Assembly: GCA_020344055.1 (NCBI GenBank)
Contig: CP070813.1
Span: forward strand, 1,473,057-1,506,567
Length of the DNA stretch: 33,511 nucleotides
Source: Candidatus Zixiibacteriota bacterium
Lineage (GTDB): Bacteria > Zixibacteria > MSB-5A5 > UBA10806
Reading direction: 5' to 3'
Part shown: one piece after another, positions 8,760-16,275 of the stretch
Position numbering within the stretch: the stretch's first letter is position 1
Layout: each line of letters starts with the position of its first letter
Notes under the pieces: model-generated
What the model was told of the DNA's origin: nothing
Databases searched by the model: none
Seen by the model: the letters and a program-made list of their open reading frames with translations, nothing else
Made by a program: the position numbers and the translations under genes

Positions 8760-9929
8760 ATGAAAATGAGGGGAATATCAATCAATTCAGCCATCATTCT
8801 CGTTGCGTTTTTATTATCGGTATTAGCGCATAAAGGCTACGGTGAGTCTTCCTCATATTCAGGTCGTCTATCATTTACGAAAAGCAGCCAATCATTCGAT
8901 CCGGCCTTTACCAGGCTTATTCTATTGAGGGATTTCGATAGCGATGGAGATCTTGATGCGGTTTTCTCCAACTGTACGCTGTTTGATTCCCGTGTCTGGC
9001 TGAACAACGGAAATGGCCTATTTACAGCCACCGAGCAGCTCTTAAGCAAACAGGCCCATGGGATAGATGCGGGGGACCTGGACGGCGATGGCGATCTGGA
9101 TCTTTTCATAACCTGTCATTACTTTGTAAAAGACGGTGTATCCTATCATCTGTCCAGTAAAGTCTATCTCAATGATGGGAATGCGGTATTTTATGATAAC
9201 GGGCAGGATTTTGGTGACTCTTTACTGAGCGGAAACGTCGTAAACCTGTATGATATTGACGGCGATGACGATCTGGATGCGATGATTCAATACTTCCAGG
9301 AACCCGATAGAATATATTTTAATAACGGGAAGGCACAGTTCTCCTTATCAAACCTATCTTTTCCCGATTTTTCCACGTTTGGGGATCTAGATAATGACGG
9401 TAAGGAAGATATTCTGGCCTCTGTCCCCGGAATCGGCTATGAGGTCTGGCGGGGTAACGGGGATGGTACTTTCACAAAGGCCGGGCAGCTAACAGACAGC
9501 ACGGCAACACCCAGTCCTGTCAGCCTGGGCGATCTTGACCAGGACGGCGATCTGGATGCGGTAATAACGAGGTTTTATAGTAACGATAGTTTTCAATTAA
9601 AGATTTGGTATAACGATGGCAAAGGCGGATTTGAACAAAGCAATATTGAATTACCGGTCGTTTTCAGGGGAAGCGTTACTCTGGGCGATCTGGATAATGA
9701 CGGCTTTATCGACGCGGTTGCAGCGAGTCATGGTTCGGAAGTTTTCATATTGATAAACGACGGTTCAGGTAAACTTATTGATACCGGCATCCGGCTGGGA
9801 GAAAAATCGGACAAGAATGAGAGCGCGGCACTCGGAGATATCGATAATGACGGTGACCTTGATATATTTGTTGCCGAAGGCAGAGGCGGTAAAAATGTGA
9901 TCTGGCTTAATGAGATGGTGAAGGAATGA
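8760..9929 (+). CDS. Secreted VCBS/FG-GAP repeat protein
   Basis: A 389-aa exported protein. GGAGG at 8750-8754 sets the ATG at 8760; a longer in-frame extension to 8682 runs through the intergenic repeat-rich gap and is unlikely. A signal peptide (about 1-28: basic start, AIILVAFLLSVL core, AHKGYG end) precedes seven Ca-binding-like blades with the core D-x-D-x-D-G-D-x-D. Examples are DFDSDGDLDAVF, DLDGDGDLDLFI, DIDGDDDLDAMI, DLDNDGKEDILA, DLDQDGDLDAVI, DLDNDGFIDAVA and DIDNDGDLDIFV. These repeats form a seven-bladed beta-propeller as in integrin alpha chains and are common in secreted proteins of FCB bacteria. There is no sorting tail, in contrast with the proteins at 13985 and 31696, so it may be periplasmic or use another route. 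The ligand is unknown. Confidence 0.85.
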   Translation: MKMRGISINSAIILVAFLLSVLAHKGYGESSSYSGRLSFTKSSQSFDPAFTRLILLRDFDSDGDLDAVFSNCTLFDSRVWLNNGNGLFTATEQLLSKQAHGIDAGDLDGDGDLDLFITCHYFVKDGVSYHLSSKVYLNDGNAVFYDNGQDFGDSLLSGNVVNLYDIDGDDDLDAMIQYFQEPDRIYFNNGKAQFSLSNLSFPDFSTFGDLDNDGKEDILASVPGIGYEVWRGNGDGTFTKAGQLTDSTATPSPVSLGDLDQDGDLDAVITRFYSNDSFQLKIWYNDGKGGFEQSNIELPVVFRGSVTLGDLDNDGFIDAVAASHGSEVFILINDGSGKLIDTGIRLGEKSDKNESAALGDIDNDGDLDIFVAEGRGGKNVIWLNEMVKE

Positions 9930-10237
9930 CCCGCATCTGCACCAACTTGAGTTGACACTTGATTAAACAGGCGATCTGTCGCAGGTTACGAGCTAAAATC
10001 TCCTGGCATTTTAGTGTTTACCAATTATCAGGAGCCCCGCAATCTTCTGACCTGCCAATACTAATCGGGGCCCGGAGCGTTGCGGGCGGTCTGGTTTCCC
10101 AATCAAGTCCGGAATGACAGGATCTGGCACTCTGGTTTCACTATATATTCTGAAAGAACGAAGAAAAGATGCCGGATCGAGTCTGGCAATGTAGGGATAC
10201 GGCGCAGGAATTCAGAATCTCAAACCAGGGAGGAAAA
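9930..10237. other. Intergenic region, about 300 bases, repeat-bearing
   Basis: No gene is seen. It holds repeat copy B (listed separately) and a GC-rich block at about 10035-10086 in which CCCCGCAA and TTGCGGG can pair at a distance. A clear promoter for the next gene is not visible. Confidence 0.5.
10088..10119. repeat. Dispersed palindromic repeat, copy B (short)
   Basis: TTCCCAATCAAGT (10096-10108) matches copy A exactly, and GGAATGAC (10111-10118) matches the right half of copy C. It is a shortened version of the same repeat family. Confidence 0.5.
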
Positions 10238-10561
10238 ATGAAAGATCATGGAAGCGGGCACGACTCCAAGCATGGTCATTATGAAATGTATCAGAAAATG
10301 ATGCAGATCTCGGGAGCCAAGGGCGGGTATCATCGGGACCAGATTTTCGACGAGGAAAAACGTTCCGATTACCTCCGGTGCCTTCATTGCCGGCGAACCT
10401 ACCTGCGCGGGGAATACCGGGATGTCGATGGTTTCCAGATGTGCCCGTACGAGGGATGCGACGGCAGCACCGTTCTCGACGGCATTGATTGGGAGCGTTT
10501 CCGCGAAGATTATCCGCAATATCCAGAAATACCCGAGCGGGGCAAGGTTTATGGGATGTAA
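10238..10561 (+). CDS. Small zinc-ribbon protein, unknown function
   Basis: A 107-aa soluble protein. GGGAGG at 10228-10233 sets the ATG at 10238; a longer frame back to 10169 lacks a ribosome site. The N-terminus is His-rich (H4, H8, H12, H14 in GSGHDSKHGHYE). A zinc ribbon follows with C48-x2-C51 (RCLHCRRTY) and C69-x4-C74 (MCPYEGCDG). The C-terminal 30 residues, IDWERFREDYPQYPEIPERG, are acidic and proline-rich. Such single-ribbon proteins bind nucleic acid or act as adaptors, but nothing here decides between these. It lies between the VCBS protein and the SH3 protein, each apparently separately transcribed. Confidence 0.7.
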   Translation: MKDHGSGHDSKHGHYEMYQKMMQISGAKGGYHRDQIFDEEKRSDYLRCLHCRRTYLRGEYRDVDGFQMCPYEGCDGSTVLDGIDWERFREDYPQYPEIPERGKVYGM

Positions 10562-10632
10562 TACGGCCGTTTCAGCTAAAATGGCCTTTATTCAAACGCC
10601 TATAGGGGAAGACTGATCCCTCTGCGCAGTAA

Positions 10633-10655
10633 GGCCAGCATCGGCCGGGTTTTTT
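10633..10655 (+). terminator. Weak terminator after the zinc-ribbon gene
   Basis: GGCC (10633-10636) can pair with GGCC (10643-10646) around six bases, followed by GGG and a six-base T-run at 10650-10655. The stem is short, so the call rests largely on the T-run and position. Confidence 0.35.
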
Positions 10656-10710
10656 GAGGATTACAGGGTGCTGTAGGGAAGGTTCCCTTACATTGCCGCG
10701 AAAAAAAATG

Positions 10711-10739
10711 TTGACATTATGGTAATATATATCTATTAA
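10711..10739 (+). promoter_or_regulatory. sigma70-like promoter for the SH3 protein gene
   Basis: A perfect TTGACA (10711-10716) is followed 17 bases later by TATTAA (10734-10739, four of six). The spacer is very AT-rich. It lies 46 bases before the ATG at 10786. Confidence 0.55.
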
Positions 10740-10785
10740 AACCGTAATTTGGCCGCTTTAATTGTGAACGACGGGAGTGTTGTGT

Positions 10786-11130
10786 ATGGCTGGGAAGAAA
10801 GCGAAGGTGAAAGCAAACTACATGTCATCGTCCCTCGATCCCTTATTCGTCATGAAAGGTGAATCCCTGGTAGTCGCCTACGAGTCGGAGGAGTGGCCGG
10901 GCTGGATTTGGTGCATCAATGAAGAGGGCAAGAGCGGATGGGCGCCGATAAGCTGCCTTGAGATCAACGGCGAATCGGCGGTAGCAAAACAAGAATACGA
11001 CGCCGTGGAGTTAACGGTGAGAGCTGGCGACGAGCTGACGGTCCTGCATGAGGAAAGCGGCTGGTGCTGGTGCGCTTTCGGTGAGGATGAAGAAGGTTGG
11101 GTGCCGACGGAGAACCTCGAGTTTCTGTAA
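10786..11130 (+). CDS. Tandem SH3-domain protein
   Basis: A 114-aa soluble protein made of two SH3-like folds and almost nothing else. SH3-1 spans about 6-60 (AKVKANYMSS...KGESLVVAYESEEWPGWIWCINEEGKSGWAPISCLEI). SH3-2 spans about 66-114 (AKQEYDAVELTVRAGDELTVLHEESGWCWC...EGWVPTENLEFL). Both keep the ALYDY-like start, the E/D-x-L step, the conserved Trp pair and the closing GW-x-P-x-x-x-L-E. This is closer to the eukaryote-type SH3 arrangement than to the usual bacterial SH3b cell-wall type. GGGAG at 10773-10777 places the start at ATG 10786, although GTG at 10777 is also in frame. No signal peptide is seen, so it is probably a cytoplasmic adaptor; the partner is unknown. Confidence 0.75.
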   Translation: MAGKKAKVKANYMSSSLDPLFVMKGESLVVAYESEEWPGWIWCINEEGKSGWAPISCLEINGESAVAKQEYDAVELTVRAGDELTVLHEESGWCWCAFGEDEEGWVPTENLEFL

Positions 11131-11197
11131 TAATGGCAGAAAGCGGCGGCGATACAGGCCGCGGTCTGGAGGGGGTAAGGGGAAAGGAAATTCACCA

Positions 11198-11638
11198 ATG
11201 ATTAAAGATAATTATTTATTCAGAAATAAAAACGTGACAGCGTGGGTATTGTTGGTTTTGGCCATGGGGCTTCACGTCTTCGATGAGGCTATCAATAATT
11301 TTCTAGATTTCTATAATCCCCTGGTATTCGATCTAAGAGACAGCCTGGGGTTTTTCCCGATGCCGACGTTTCCTTTGGGGCTCTGGCTCACCGGATTGAT
11401 CGTAGCGATCGCTATCGGTTTTGCTCTTACTCCGGTAGTAAATCGAGGGAGCAGGTTTATTCGGATACTTACCATTGTTATAGGTATAATCATGATAGGA
11501 AATGGCCTCGGGCATATGCTGGGCTCGCTTTATTTCGAAAGGCTGTTGCCCGGTTTCTGGAGCTCGCCGTTTTTGCTGGCGGCGGCGGTATTTGTAGTTG
11601 TGAGGGGATTTCGGGGCAGCTGGCAATACAAGGAGTGA
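11198..11638 (+). CDS. Small polytopic membrane protein, HXXEE-like
   Basis: A 146-aa protein with about four membrane helices (near 13-28, 60-80, 87-105 and 121-137). Helix 1 carries H26-x-x-D29-E30 and helix 3 carries N102-x-x-x-H106. These polar residues inside membrane segments recall the HXXEE family, whose function is unknown. The ATG at 11198 is preceded by an AAAGGAAA ribosome site; a longer frame upstream overlaps the SH3 gene in another frame and is not credible. The gene starts 67 bases after the SH3 gene and could be co-transcribed with it. Confidence 0.6.
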   Translation: MIKDNYLFRNKNVTAWVLLVLAMGLHVFDEAINNFLDFYNPLVFDLRDSLGFFPMPTFPLGLWLTGLIVAIAIGFALTPVVNRGSRFIRILTIVIGIIMIGNGLGHMLGSLYFERLLPGFWSSPFLLAAAVFVVVRGFRGSWQYKE

Positions 11639-11649
11639 CGGAACAAAAG

Positions 11650-11695
11650 AAGCCCGGTTTCTGGATTCCCGAATCTGGTTGGGAATGACGGGCTT
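11650..11695. repeat. Dispersed palindromic repeat, copy C (nested hairpin)
   Basis: Outer arms AAGCCCG (11650-11656) / CGGGCTT (11689-11695) enclose inner arms ATTCCC (11665-11670) / GGGAAT (11681-11686). GGTTTCTGGATTCCC at 11656-11670 is shared with copy A. It lies 12 bases after the preceding stop codon and overlaps the likely -35 region of mntP, so it could act both as a transcript end and as promoter context. Confidence 0.65.
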
Positions 11696-11722
11696 GAATT
11701 CCACCCAATAAATTAATATCAT
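11694..11722 (+). promoter_or_regulatory. Promoter placing mntP on a leaderless transcript
   Basis: TTGAAT (11694-11699) and TATCAT (11717-11722, five of six) are 17 bases apart. The expected start is near 11729, only two bases before the mntP ATG at 11731. No ribosome site precedes that ATG. Confidence 0.4.
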
Positions 11723-11730
11723 ACTCCACC

Positions 11731-12276
11731 ATGCCCACCCTACCTCTGATCGAAAATCTGATCATAGCCGTGGGATTGGCGGCCGACGCATTTAGCGTAT
11801 CGCTGGCGGCGGGAGCGCAGGGGTTCAGGCCCAGACGGATCTTCCGGTTGTCGTGGCATTTCGGGTTTTTCCAGTATCTGATGCCTGTTATCGGTTGGTT
11901 CGGCGGGGAGCTGGTGGCCAGAGTAGTCGGAGGGGCGGGACCGTGGATCGTGCTGGTGCTGCTTGCAGGAATCGGTATCAAGATGATTATCGATGGCGTT
12001 AAAGACGTACCCAAAGTAATCCCGGATCTCTCAAAAGGGATGAAGATGGTGTTCCTGTCCGTCGCCACCAGCATTGATGCCCTCGCGGTAGGTTTTGGTT
12101 TCGGATTGCTGAACATATCAATCTGGAGACCTGCTATTGTTATAGGAATGGTCTGCGCCATAATGACCATTATCGGGCTATACCTGGGGGTGAGGATGTA
12201 CAGGAGGATCGGGCACCGGTCGTTGATAATCGGCGGGCTTATCCTGATAGGTATAGGTATCAAGATGGTTTTCTGA
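11731..12276 (+). CDS. mntP: Manganese efflux pump MntP (DUF204)
   Basis: A 181-aa, six-helix membrane protein made of two inverted repeats of three helices. Repeat 1 carries IAVGLAADAFSVSLAAG (12-28) and repeat 2 carries ATSIDALAVGFGFGLL, each with the conserved Asp that forms the Mn(II) path. It exports excess manganese. No yybP-ykoY-type leader is present: the 92 bases upstream are mostly repeat copy C, and the ATG appears leaderless. galT follows after 101 bases with its own promoter. Confidence 0.92.
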   Translation: MPTLPLIENLIIAVGLAADAFSVSLAAGAQGFRPRRIFRLSWHFGFFQYLMPVIGWFGGELVARVVGGAGPWIVLVLLAGIGIKMIIDGVKDVPKVIPDLSKGMKMVFLSVATSIDALAVGFGFGLLNISIWRPAIVIGMVCAIMTIIGLYLGVRMYRRIGHRSLIIGGLILIGIGIKMVF

Positions 12277-12307
12277 TTCGGAGTTTCGCAAAGTGAAATA
12301 ATCATCG

Positions 12308-12336
12308 TTGACCCGTTATTCGATTTGTATTATAAA
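12308..12336 (+). promoter_or_regulatory. sigma70-like promoter for galT
   Basis: TTGACC (12308-12313, five of six) and TATAAA (12331-12336, five of six) are separated by exactly 17 bases. The expected start is near 12343, 35 bases before the ATG, with GGAG in between. Confidence 0.65.
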
Positions 12337-12377
12337 AGTATCCAGTATTGCCGATATTTTAAAGAATAGGAGATAAT

Positions 12378-13379
12378 ATGCCGGAATTCAGACAGAACCT
12401 GGCCACCAAGGAATGGGTGATAGTCTCTCCTGAGCGTGGCAAAAGACCCTCGGATTTCAAAGAGCAGAAAGAGCAAAAAGAACCAGTCCCGCCGTATGAC
12501 GAGAGCTGTCCTTTTTGTCCGGGGAACGAGGACAAGACGCCCCCGGAGGTTTACCGTTTTCCCCGGGAGGGGAACTGGCAGGTGCGGGGAGTGCCCAATA
12601 AGTTTGCCGCCTTAAAACCGGATCTGGCAACCACGCGCACCAATGTGGGGTCTTTTCTGGCGGCCAAAGGTTTTGGCATAGCCGAGGTTCTCGTCGAATC
12701 GCCACAGCATGACCGGCATCCGGCTCTGATGAATATAGAAGAGGTTGTGGAGGTTCTGAAAGCGTATCGGGAACGGCATGAGGAGATTTCCAGGATCGCC
12801 GATATAAACCTTATAACTATATTCCGTAATCATGGCGCGAAGGCGGGAACGTCGCTGGTGCATCCCCATTCGCAGATAATCGCCACGCCGATCGTTCCAC
12901 CGCATGTAAGATACCCGCTGGAGCAGGCGGTGCTTTATTTTGACAACTTTGGCCGTTGCGTTTACTGTGATATGATTGAGGAGGAACGCAAGCAGAAGGA
13001 ACGTCTTATAATAGACACCGATAATTTCCTGGCTTTTTGCCCCTACGCCGCCCGGACGCCGTTTGAGACGCGTGTTTATCCCAAAAGGCACATGACAGTA
13101 TTTTCCCATATTACCGACGCTGAGATCGAAGAGCTGGCCTGGGTCTTAAGGAATATCCTTCTGAAAATTCACCTGTGTCTGGATAACCCCGATTATAATT
13201 ACGTGATCCGTTCCGCTCCGGTAGGTGATGACAACGCCCGCTATCTTCACTGGTACATGGTTATCATTCCCAAAATTACGACCCTCGCGGGATTCGAGAT
13301 CGGTTCCGGAATATATATAAACAGCGTTCCCCCGGAGGATTCCGCCCGGTATCTGCGTGAGACCAATACCGACGGTTAA
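12378..13379 (+). CDS. galT: Galactose-1-phosphate uridylyltransferase
   Basis: Transfers UMP between UDP-glucose and galactose-1-phosphate in the Leloir pathway. The 333-aa HIT-superfamily protein has both halves. Features include CPFC (44-47) and CVYC (194-197) for metal, NKFAALKP (74-81), and the nucleotidylated-histidine motif HPHSQ (162-166) in the context NHGAKAGTSLVHPHSQIIATP. A second H-x-x-x-Y-P-K-R-H block is in the C-terminal half. The Ser in HPHSQ replaces the Gly of the E. coli enzyme but is common in this bacterial subfamily. AGGAGATA precedes the ATG. No galK or galE is beside it, so it may serve general hexose-1-phosphate/UDP-sugar exchange. Confidence 0.93.
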   Translation: MPEFRQNLATKEWVIVSPERGKRPSDFKEQKEQKEPVPPYDESCPFCPGNEDKTPPEVYRFPREGNWQVRGVPNKFAALKPDLATTRTNVGSFLAAKGFGIAEVLVESPQHDRHPALMNIEEVVEVLKAYRERHEEISRIADINLITIFRNHGAKAGTSLVHPHSQIIATPIVPPHVRYPLEQAVLYFDNFGRCVYCDMIEEERKQKERLIIDTDNFLAFCPYAARTPFETRVYPKRHMTVFSHITDAEIEELAWVLRNILLKIHLCLDNPDYNYVIRSAPVGDDNARYLHWYMVIIPKITTLAGFEIGSGIYINSVPPEDSARYLRETNTDG

Positions 13380-13507
13380 TTCGTTTTTTAATATCTATCA
13401 ATATGTTATCCGTTCCAGTGAGGGGGCTCGAAAACAGTAATAAACCGGAAATAATTCCGTGTCGAAATAGTATATATAGATGTGAAAACTGAAATAACAG
13501 AAAGCCT

Positions 13508-13525
13508 CCGGGTCAGGCGACCCGG
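13508..13525. promoter_or_regulatory. GC-rich perfect hairpin in the leader of the DUF202 gene
   Basis: CCGGGTC (13508-13514) pairs with GACCCGG (13519-13525) around a four-base loop. It sits 42 bases upstream of the GTG start with no T-run, so it may be part of a structured leader and not a terminator. It follows a run of 120 bases without other visible structure. Confidence 0.4.
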
Positions 13526-13566
13526 CAGCACCGAGAATAGACGCGGAAGATTAACGGGGTGATGAA

Positions 13567-13914
13567 GTGATAGAACCGAGAGATTTAGAGCATAAGCCGG
13601 AAAAGCATATTATAAACGAGATGCAGCTGATATTTTCGGAGAAACGTACGGCCCTCTCTTTGCTTCGAACCGGCATTACCGTGCTTCTGTTGCCGCTTTC
13701 GGTCCTCACGGTGCTGGTGGCCACCAGCCGGTATTATGATATTGCCAAAGCCTGGGTTGTCGCCATTCCGCTCGCGATTTTGTGCCTGGGGTTGTTTGTC
13801 TTAGGGATTTATCTCATAATCCGCTCGGCGAAACAGATAAGAAAGAGCGACCATGCGGCGCATCTGTTATTGAAGCAGTCGAAGTATCTGAGCGAACTTC
13901 TGGATCTGGATTAG
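13567..13914 (+). CDS. DUF202 (YidH-like) membrane protein
   Basis: A 115-aa protein. The cytoplasmic N-terminus carries the family signature (F/L)SEKRTALSLLRTGITVL (23-40), followed by two membrane helices (about 36-53 and 63-86) and a short cytoplasmic C-terminal helix with a basic then acidic end. DUF202 proteins are small inner-membrane proteins of unknown role, related to the membrane part of VTC-type polyphosphate proteins. GTG at 13567 is supported by GGGGTGAT at 13556-13563, an extended anti-SD match three bases upstream. Confidence 0.8.
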   Translation: MIEPRDLEHKPEKHIINEMQLIFSEKRTALSLLRTGITVLLLPLSVLTVLVATSRYYDIAKAWVVAIPLAILCLGLFVLGIYLIIRSAKQIRKSDHAAHLLLKQSKYLSELLDLD

Positions 13915-13984
13915 GCCGCGGTACTCATTTTTCTTGACAATTTGTAAATCCATATCTAACTTAAAGGGAGACAGGGGGTGCTGT

Positions 13985-16180
13985 ATGTTTAAAAGAATCT
14001 TTTTACCAATTATCATTCTTTTAGTTGCGTTTACCGGTAACGCGTTATCCCAGAACCAGATAGATTATGTGGATTCCTACTGGTGGTCGGGTTACGGGCA
14101 GCCAGCCATCGATGGGGATACGCTGTATATCAATATGCTCAATGGACAGGGCATAGAGAGATACGATATCAACGATCCGTACAACCCGGTTTTTGTGAAC
14201 AGGACTTATGCGACCGGGTTTGATATTATTGATTTTGATAGAAGGCTCATTTTTCGTGTTATAGGTAGCACGATACATATCGCGGATTTTTCCGATTTTG
14301 AAAATATCATTATACTATCGACTATTGAAAACGATAATGTAATCCATTCCGAAAATGTTAGAGTAGTCAATAATTATCTCTATTTTAAACCGAGCGGAGG
14401 TCCATATAGATTATTTTCATATGACATATCAGACCCAGGCGACCCGATATATCTGGGTGATTTTCAATTGGCCGGCAACTATGGTTTCCAGATCGGTTCG
14501 ACAGTGGCTGTGACCCTGTACAATGAATATTATTATGAAACGTGGATTGAGTATATCTATGATATCACCCGGCCGGATTCAATTATTCTCACCGATTCAA
14601 CGTACCTAAGTGCTGGCACTTTTGATGGTTATGAATTATATTCTGCAAATGGAGATACGATAGGGCAATTTTTCCATAGTTGGTATTTTCCTTACGAAAG
14701 TATTGATTTAATTCAATTTTCTCCTCTCGATTCGGCTATTCTAATCGAACATTACTATTTATGGGGATCCTGGGGGTTGCTCTATAAAAACAGCAAAAGT
14801 TCCTATTTTATAAATGACACTCTTTATTCTTTTAATAATCTGGAAAAACTGGGGAAAATCGATTGGGCGGATCCTTTTTCCTTTGAAACTTACAATGATC
14901 AGTATGTGGTTTATACGGAGCCGATTCGGCTGAAATATTATGAGGCCACCAACGATACGACTTATATGCCGCTTATAGGGCAATATACTCCCGAGTATAG
15001 TTACATTTTGTCATCATATATATATACAGATAATTTAACGGGAAACAATTATCTATTAACGGGCGCCGAATCATACGGGGGCAATCTTATCGTAAATGAG
15101 ATCGACAATTCTGGCAATATAAATACCGTTACAATAGTACCCTTTTTACCGGCTCAAGAGATAATTTTCGACAGCGTATTCGCGCTTTGTTTATGCCAGA
15201 GTAATATTGTGGCTTTGCTTATGGATGATCCCTCATCTCCGGATACTATATTTCAACTCGGCGGATTTAACGGCTCACTTGTAGATTTTGATAAAAGAGA
15301 TAGCCTGCTTAACGTCATTACCGACAGAGCATACTACATAATCGATTTCGATTACTTGAGCGGTTTTAATATACTTTCGACACTAAACTTTCCCGTCAAT
15401 AGTCTTACCTCGGTCGCCCAGGCCCGATTTTCAAGATCATATATACTTAAAGGCGATATAGGCATAATCGACGTGATAGACGTTTCCGATCCTTTGAATC
15501 CCTATATATTGCTTGAGAAAAGGCTGCAATTTCCCGTTTATGACAATATGGAGGAGTTCGACAACTCATTATGGGTTTCCTGTGAATTCGGTACCGACGT
15601 TCTGACTACGTCGACGGGCGAGCCCGATAGCATTACGTTTTTCGGGCCGGAGTATTTCTCCGATGTCAGGCAGATATATATTTCGCATGATTCGATGTTT
15701 GTAGCGGACGGTATTAACGGGATAAAGGTTTTTACATTTTCCGGTCACCCCTATAGCGGGCTAGAATACAAAGGCAGCTACCGAACCGGGAACAGCGTGT
15801 CGCATGTGGCGACCTGGGGCGATAATTTCTACGTCTCCGACTATTACGCCCTCTGGCATCTTCGCTGGGGCGAGCCTACGGGCGTGGTCGGCGATGAAAT
15901 ATCGGAAACCCCGGACGAATTTCAGCTTCTACAGAATTATCCCAATCCTTTCAACGCCTCGACGACCATAAGGTTTGGCTTGCCGACGGAGGGAAAGACG
16001 ACGATTCAGATTTTCGATATTCTGGGCAGGGTTGTCAGATCCTTTGAGATCGGCGAAGGGATCGGGGAGATCACCTGGGATGGGGCCGACGCCCATGGCA
16101 AGCCGGCTTCAAGCGGCGTTTATTTTTATGGCATCACCGATAGACCGTCGATGGTGCGGAAGATGGTGCTGCTGAGATAA
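13985..16180 (+). CDS. Secreted LVIVD-repeat-type beta-propeller protein with type A (T9SS/FlgD-like) sorting tail
   Basis: A 731-aa exported protein. GGGGG at 13974-13978 sets the ATG at 13985. A signal peptide (1-22, FLPIIILLVAFTG core, cut near ALS/QN) is followed by repeats with 'D(I/V)(S/N)DP.(N/D)P...L' cores. These include DINDPYNPVF, DISDPGDPIYLG and DVSDPLNPYILL, as in LVIVD propellers. The last about 85 residues are a Greek-key sorting domain: LLQNYPNPFNASTTIRFGLP, then IQIFDILGRVVRSF, then SSGVYFYGI and the ending RKMVLLR. The tail normally directs export through the type IX system and surface attachment or release. The gene is AT-rich and Tyr/Asp-rich compared with tilS beside it. 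A TTGACA at 13934-13939 may start transcription, but the -10 is poor. Confidence 0.85.
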   Translation: MFKRIFLPIIILLVAFTGNALSQNQIDYVDSYWWSGYGQPAIDGDTLYINMLNGQGIERYDINDPYNPVFVNRTYATGFDIIDFDRRLIFRVIGSTIHIADFSDFENIIILSTIENDNVIHSENVRVVNNYLYFKPSGGPYRLFSYDISDPGDPIYLGDFQLAGNYGFQIGSTVAVTLYNEYYYETWIEYIYDITRPDSIILTDSTYLSAGTFDGYELYSANGDTIGQFFHSWYFPYESIDLIQFSPLDSAILIEHYYLWGSWGLLYKNSKSSYFINDTLYSFNNLEKLGKIDWADPFSFETYNDQYVVYTEPIRLKYYEATNDTTYMPLIGQYTPEYSYILSSYIYTDNLTGNNYLLTGAESYGGNLIVNEIDNSGNINTVTIVPFLPAQEIIFDSVFALCLCQSNIVALLMDDPSSPDTIFQLGGFNGSLVDFDKRDSLLNVITDRAYYIIDFDYLSGFNILSTLNFPVNSLTSVAQARFSRSYILKGDIGIIDVIDVSDPLNPYILLEKRLQFPVYDNMEEFDNSLWVSCEFGTDVLTTSTGEPDSITFFGPEYFSDVRQIYISHDSMFVADGINGIKVFTFSGHPYSGLEYKGSYRTGNSVSHVATWGDNFYVSDYYALWHLRWGEPTGVVGDEISETPDEFQLLQNYPNPFNASTTIRFGLPTEGKTTIQIFDILGRVVRSFEIGEGIGEITWDGADAHGKPASSGVYFYGITDRPSMVRKMVLLR

Positions 16181-16193
16181 AGATTAGCCGAAA

Positions 16194-16218
16194 GGTTACC
16201 AAGCGGCGCTTGGTAACC
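16194..16218. terminator. Eleven-pair hairpin between the LVIVD gene and tilS
   Basis: GGTTACCAAGC (16194-16204) pairs completely with GCTTGGTAACC (16208-16218) around GGC. It begins 13 bases after the stop codon, where a terminator is expected, but lacks a T-run on the + strand. It may act as a Rho-independent-like pause, as an mRNA end protector, or as an operator just upstream of the tilS promoter. Confidence 0.5.
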
Positions 16219-16237
16219 AGAAGTAAAATCCAGCAAA

Positions 16238-16266
16238 TTGACTTTGAATATCTATAGTGTTATTAT
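16238..16266 (+). promoter_or_regulatory. sigma70-like promoter for the tilS operon
   Basis: TTGACT (16238-16243, five of six) and TATTAT (16261-16266, five of six) are 17 bases apart. The -10 box ends nine bases before the tilS ATG at 16276, so the mRNA should have at most about three leader bases. Confidence 0.6.
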
Positions 16267-16275
16267 AGCGTTATC

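Noticed and set aside
11639..11730. yybP-ykoY manganese riboswitch before mntP
   Set aside because: The stretch is filled by dispersed repeat copy C, and the likely transcript start leaves no leader.
11490..12305. Long minus-strand open frame opposite mntP
   Set aside because: It is rich in Pro, Ile, Ser and Thr as expected from the antisense of a membrane protein, has no ribosome site, and mntP on the + strand has clear family motifs.
13441..13566. Possible c-di-GMP (GEMM-I) riboswitch before the DUF202 gene
   Set aside because: AAAGCC followed by a CCGGGTC/GACCCGG stem and AGCACCGA vaguely recalls the GEMM-I second helix, but the GGCAAACC-GAAA-GG first helix and the CGCAAAGC strand are missing. 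A covariance-model scan would decide.
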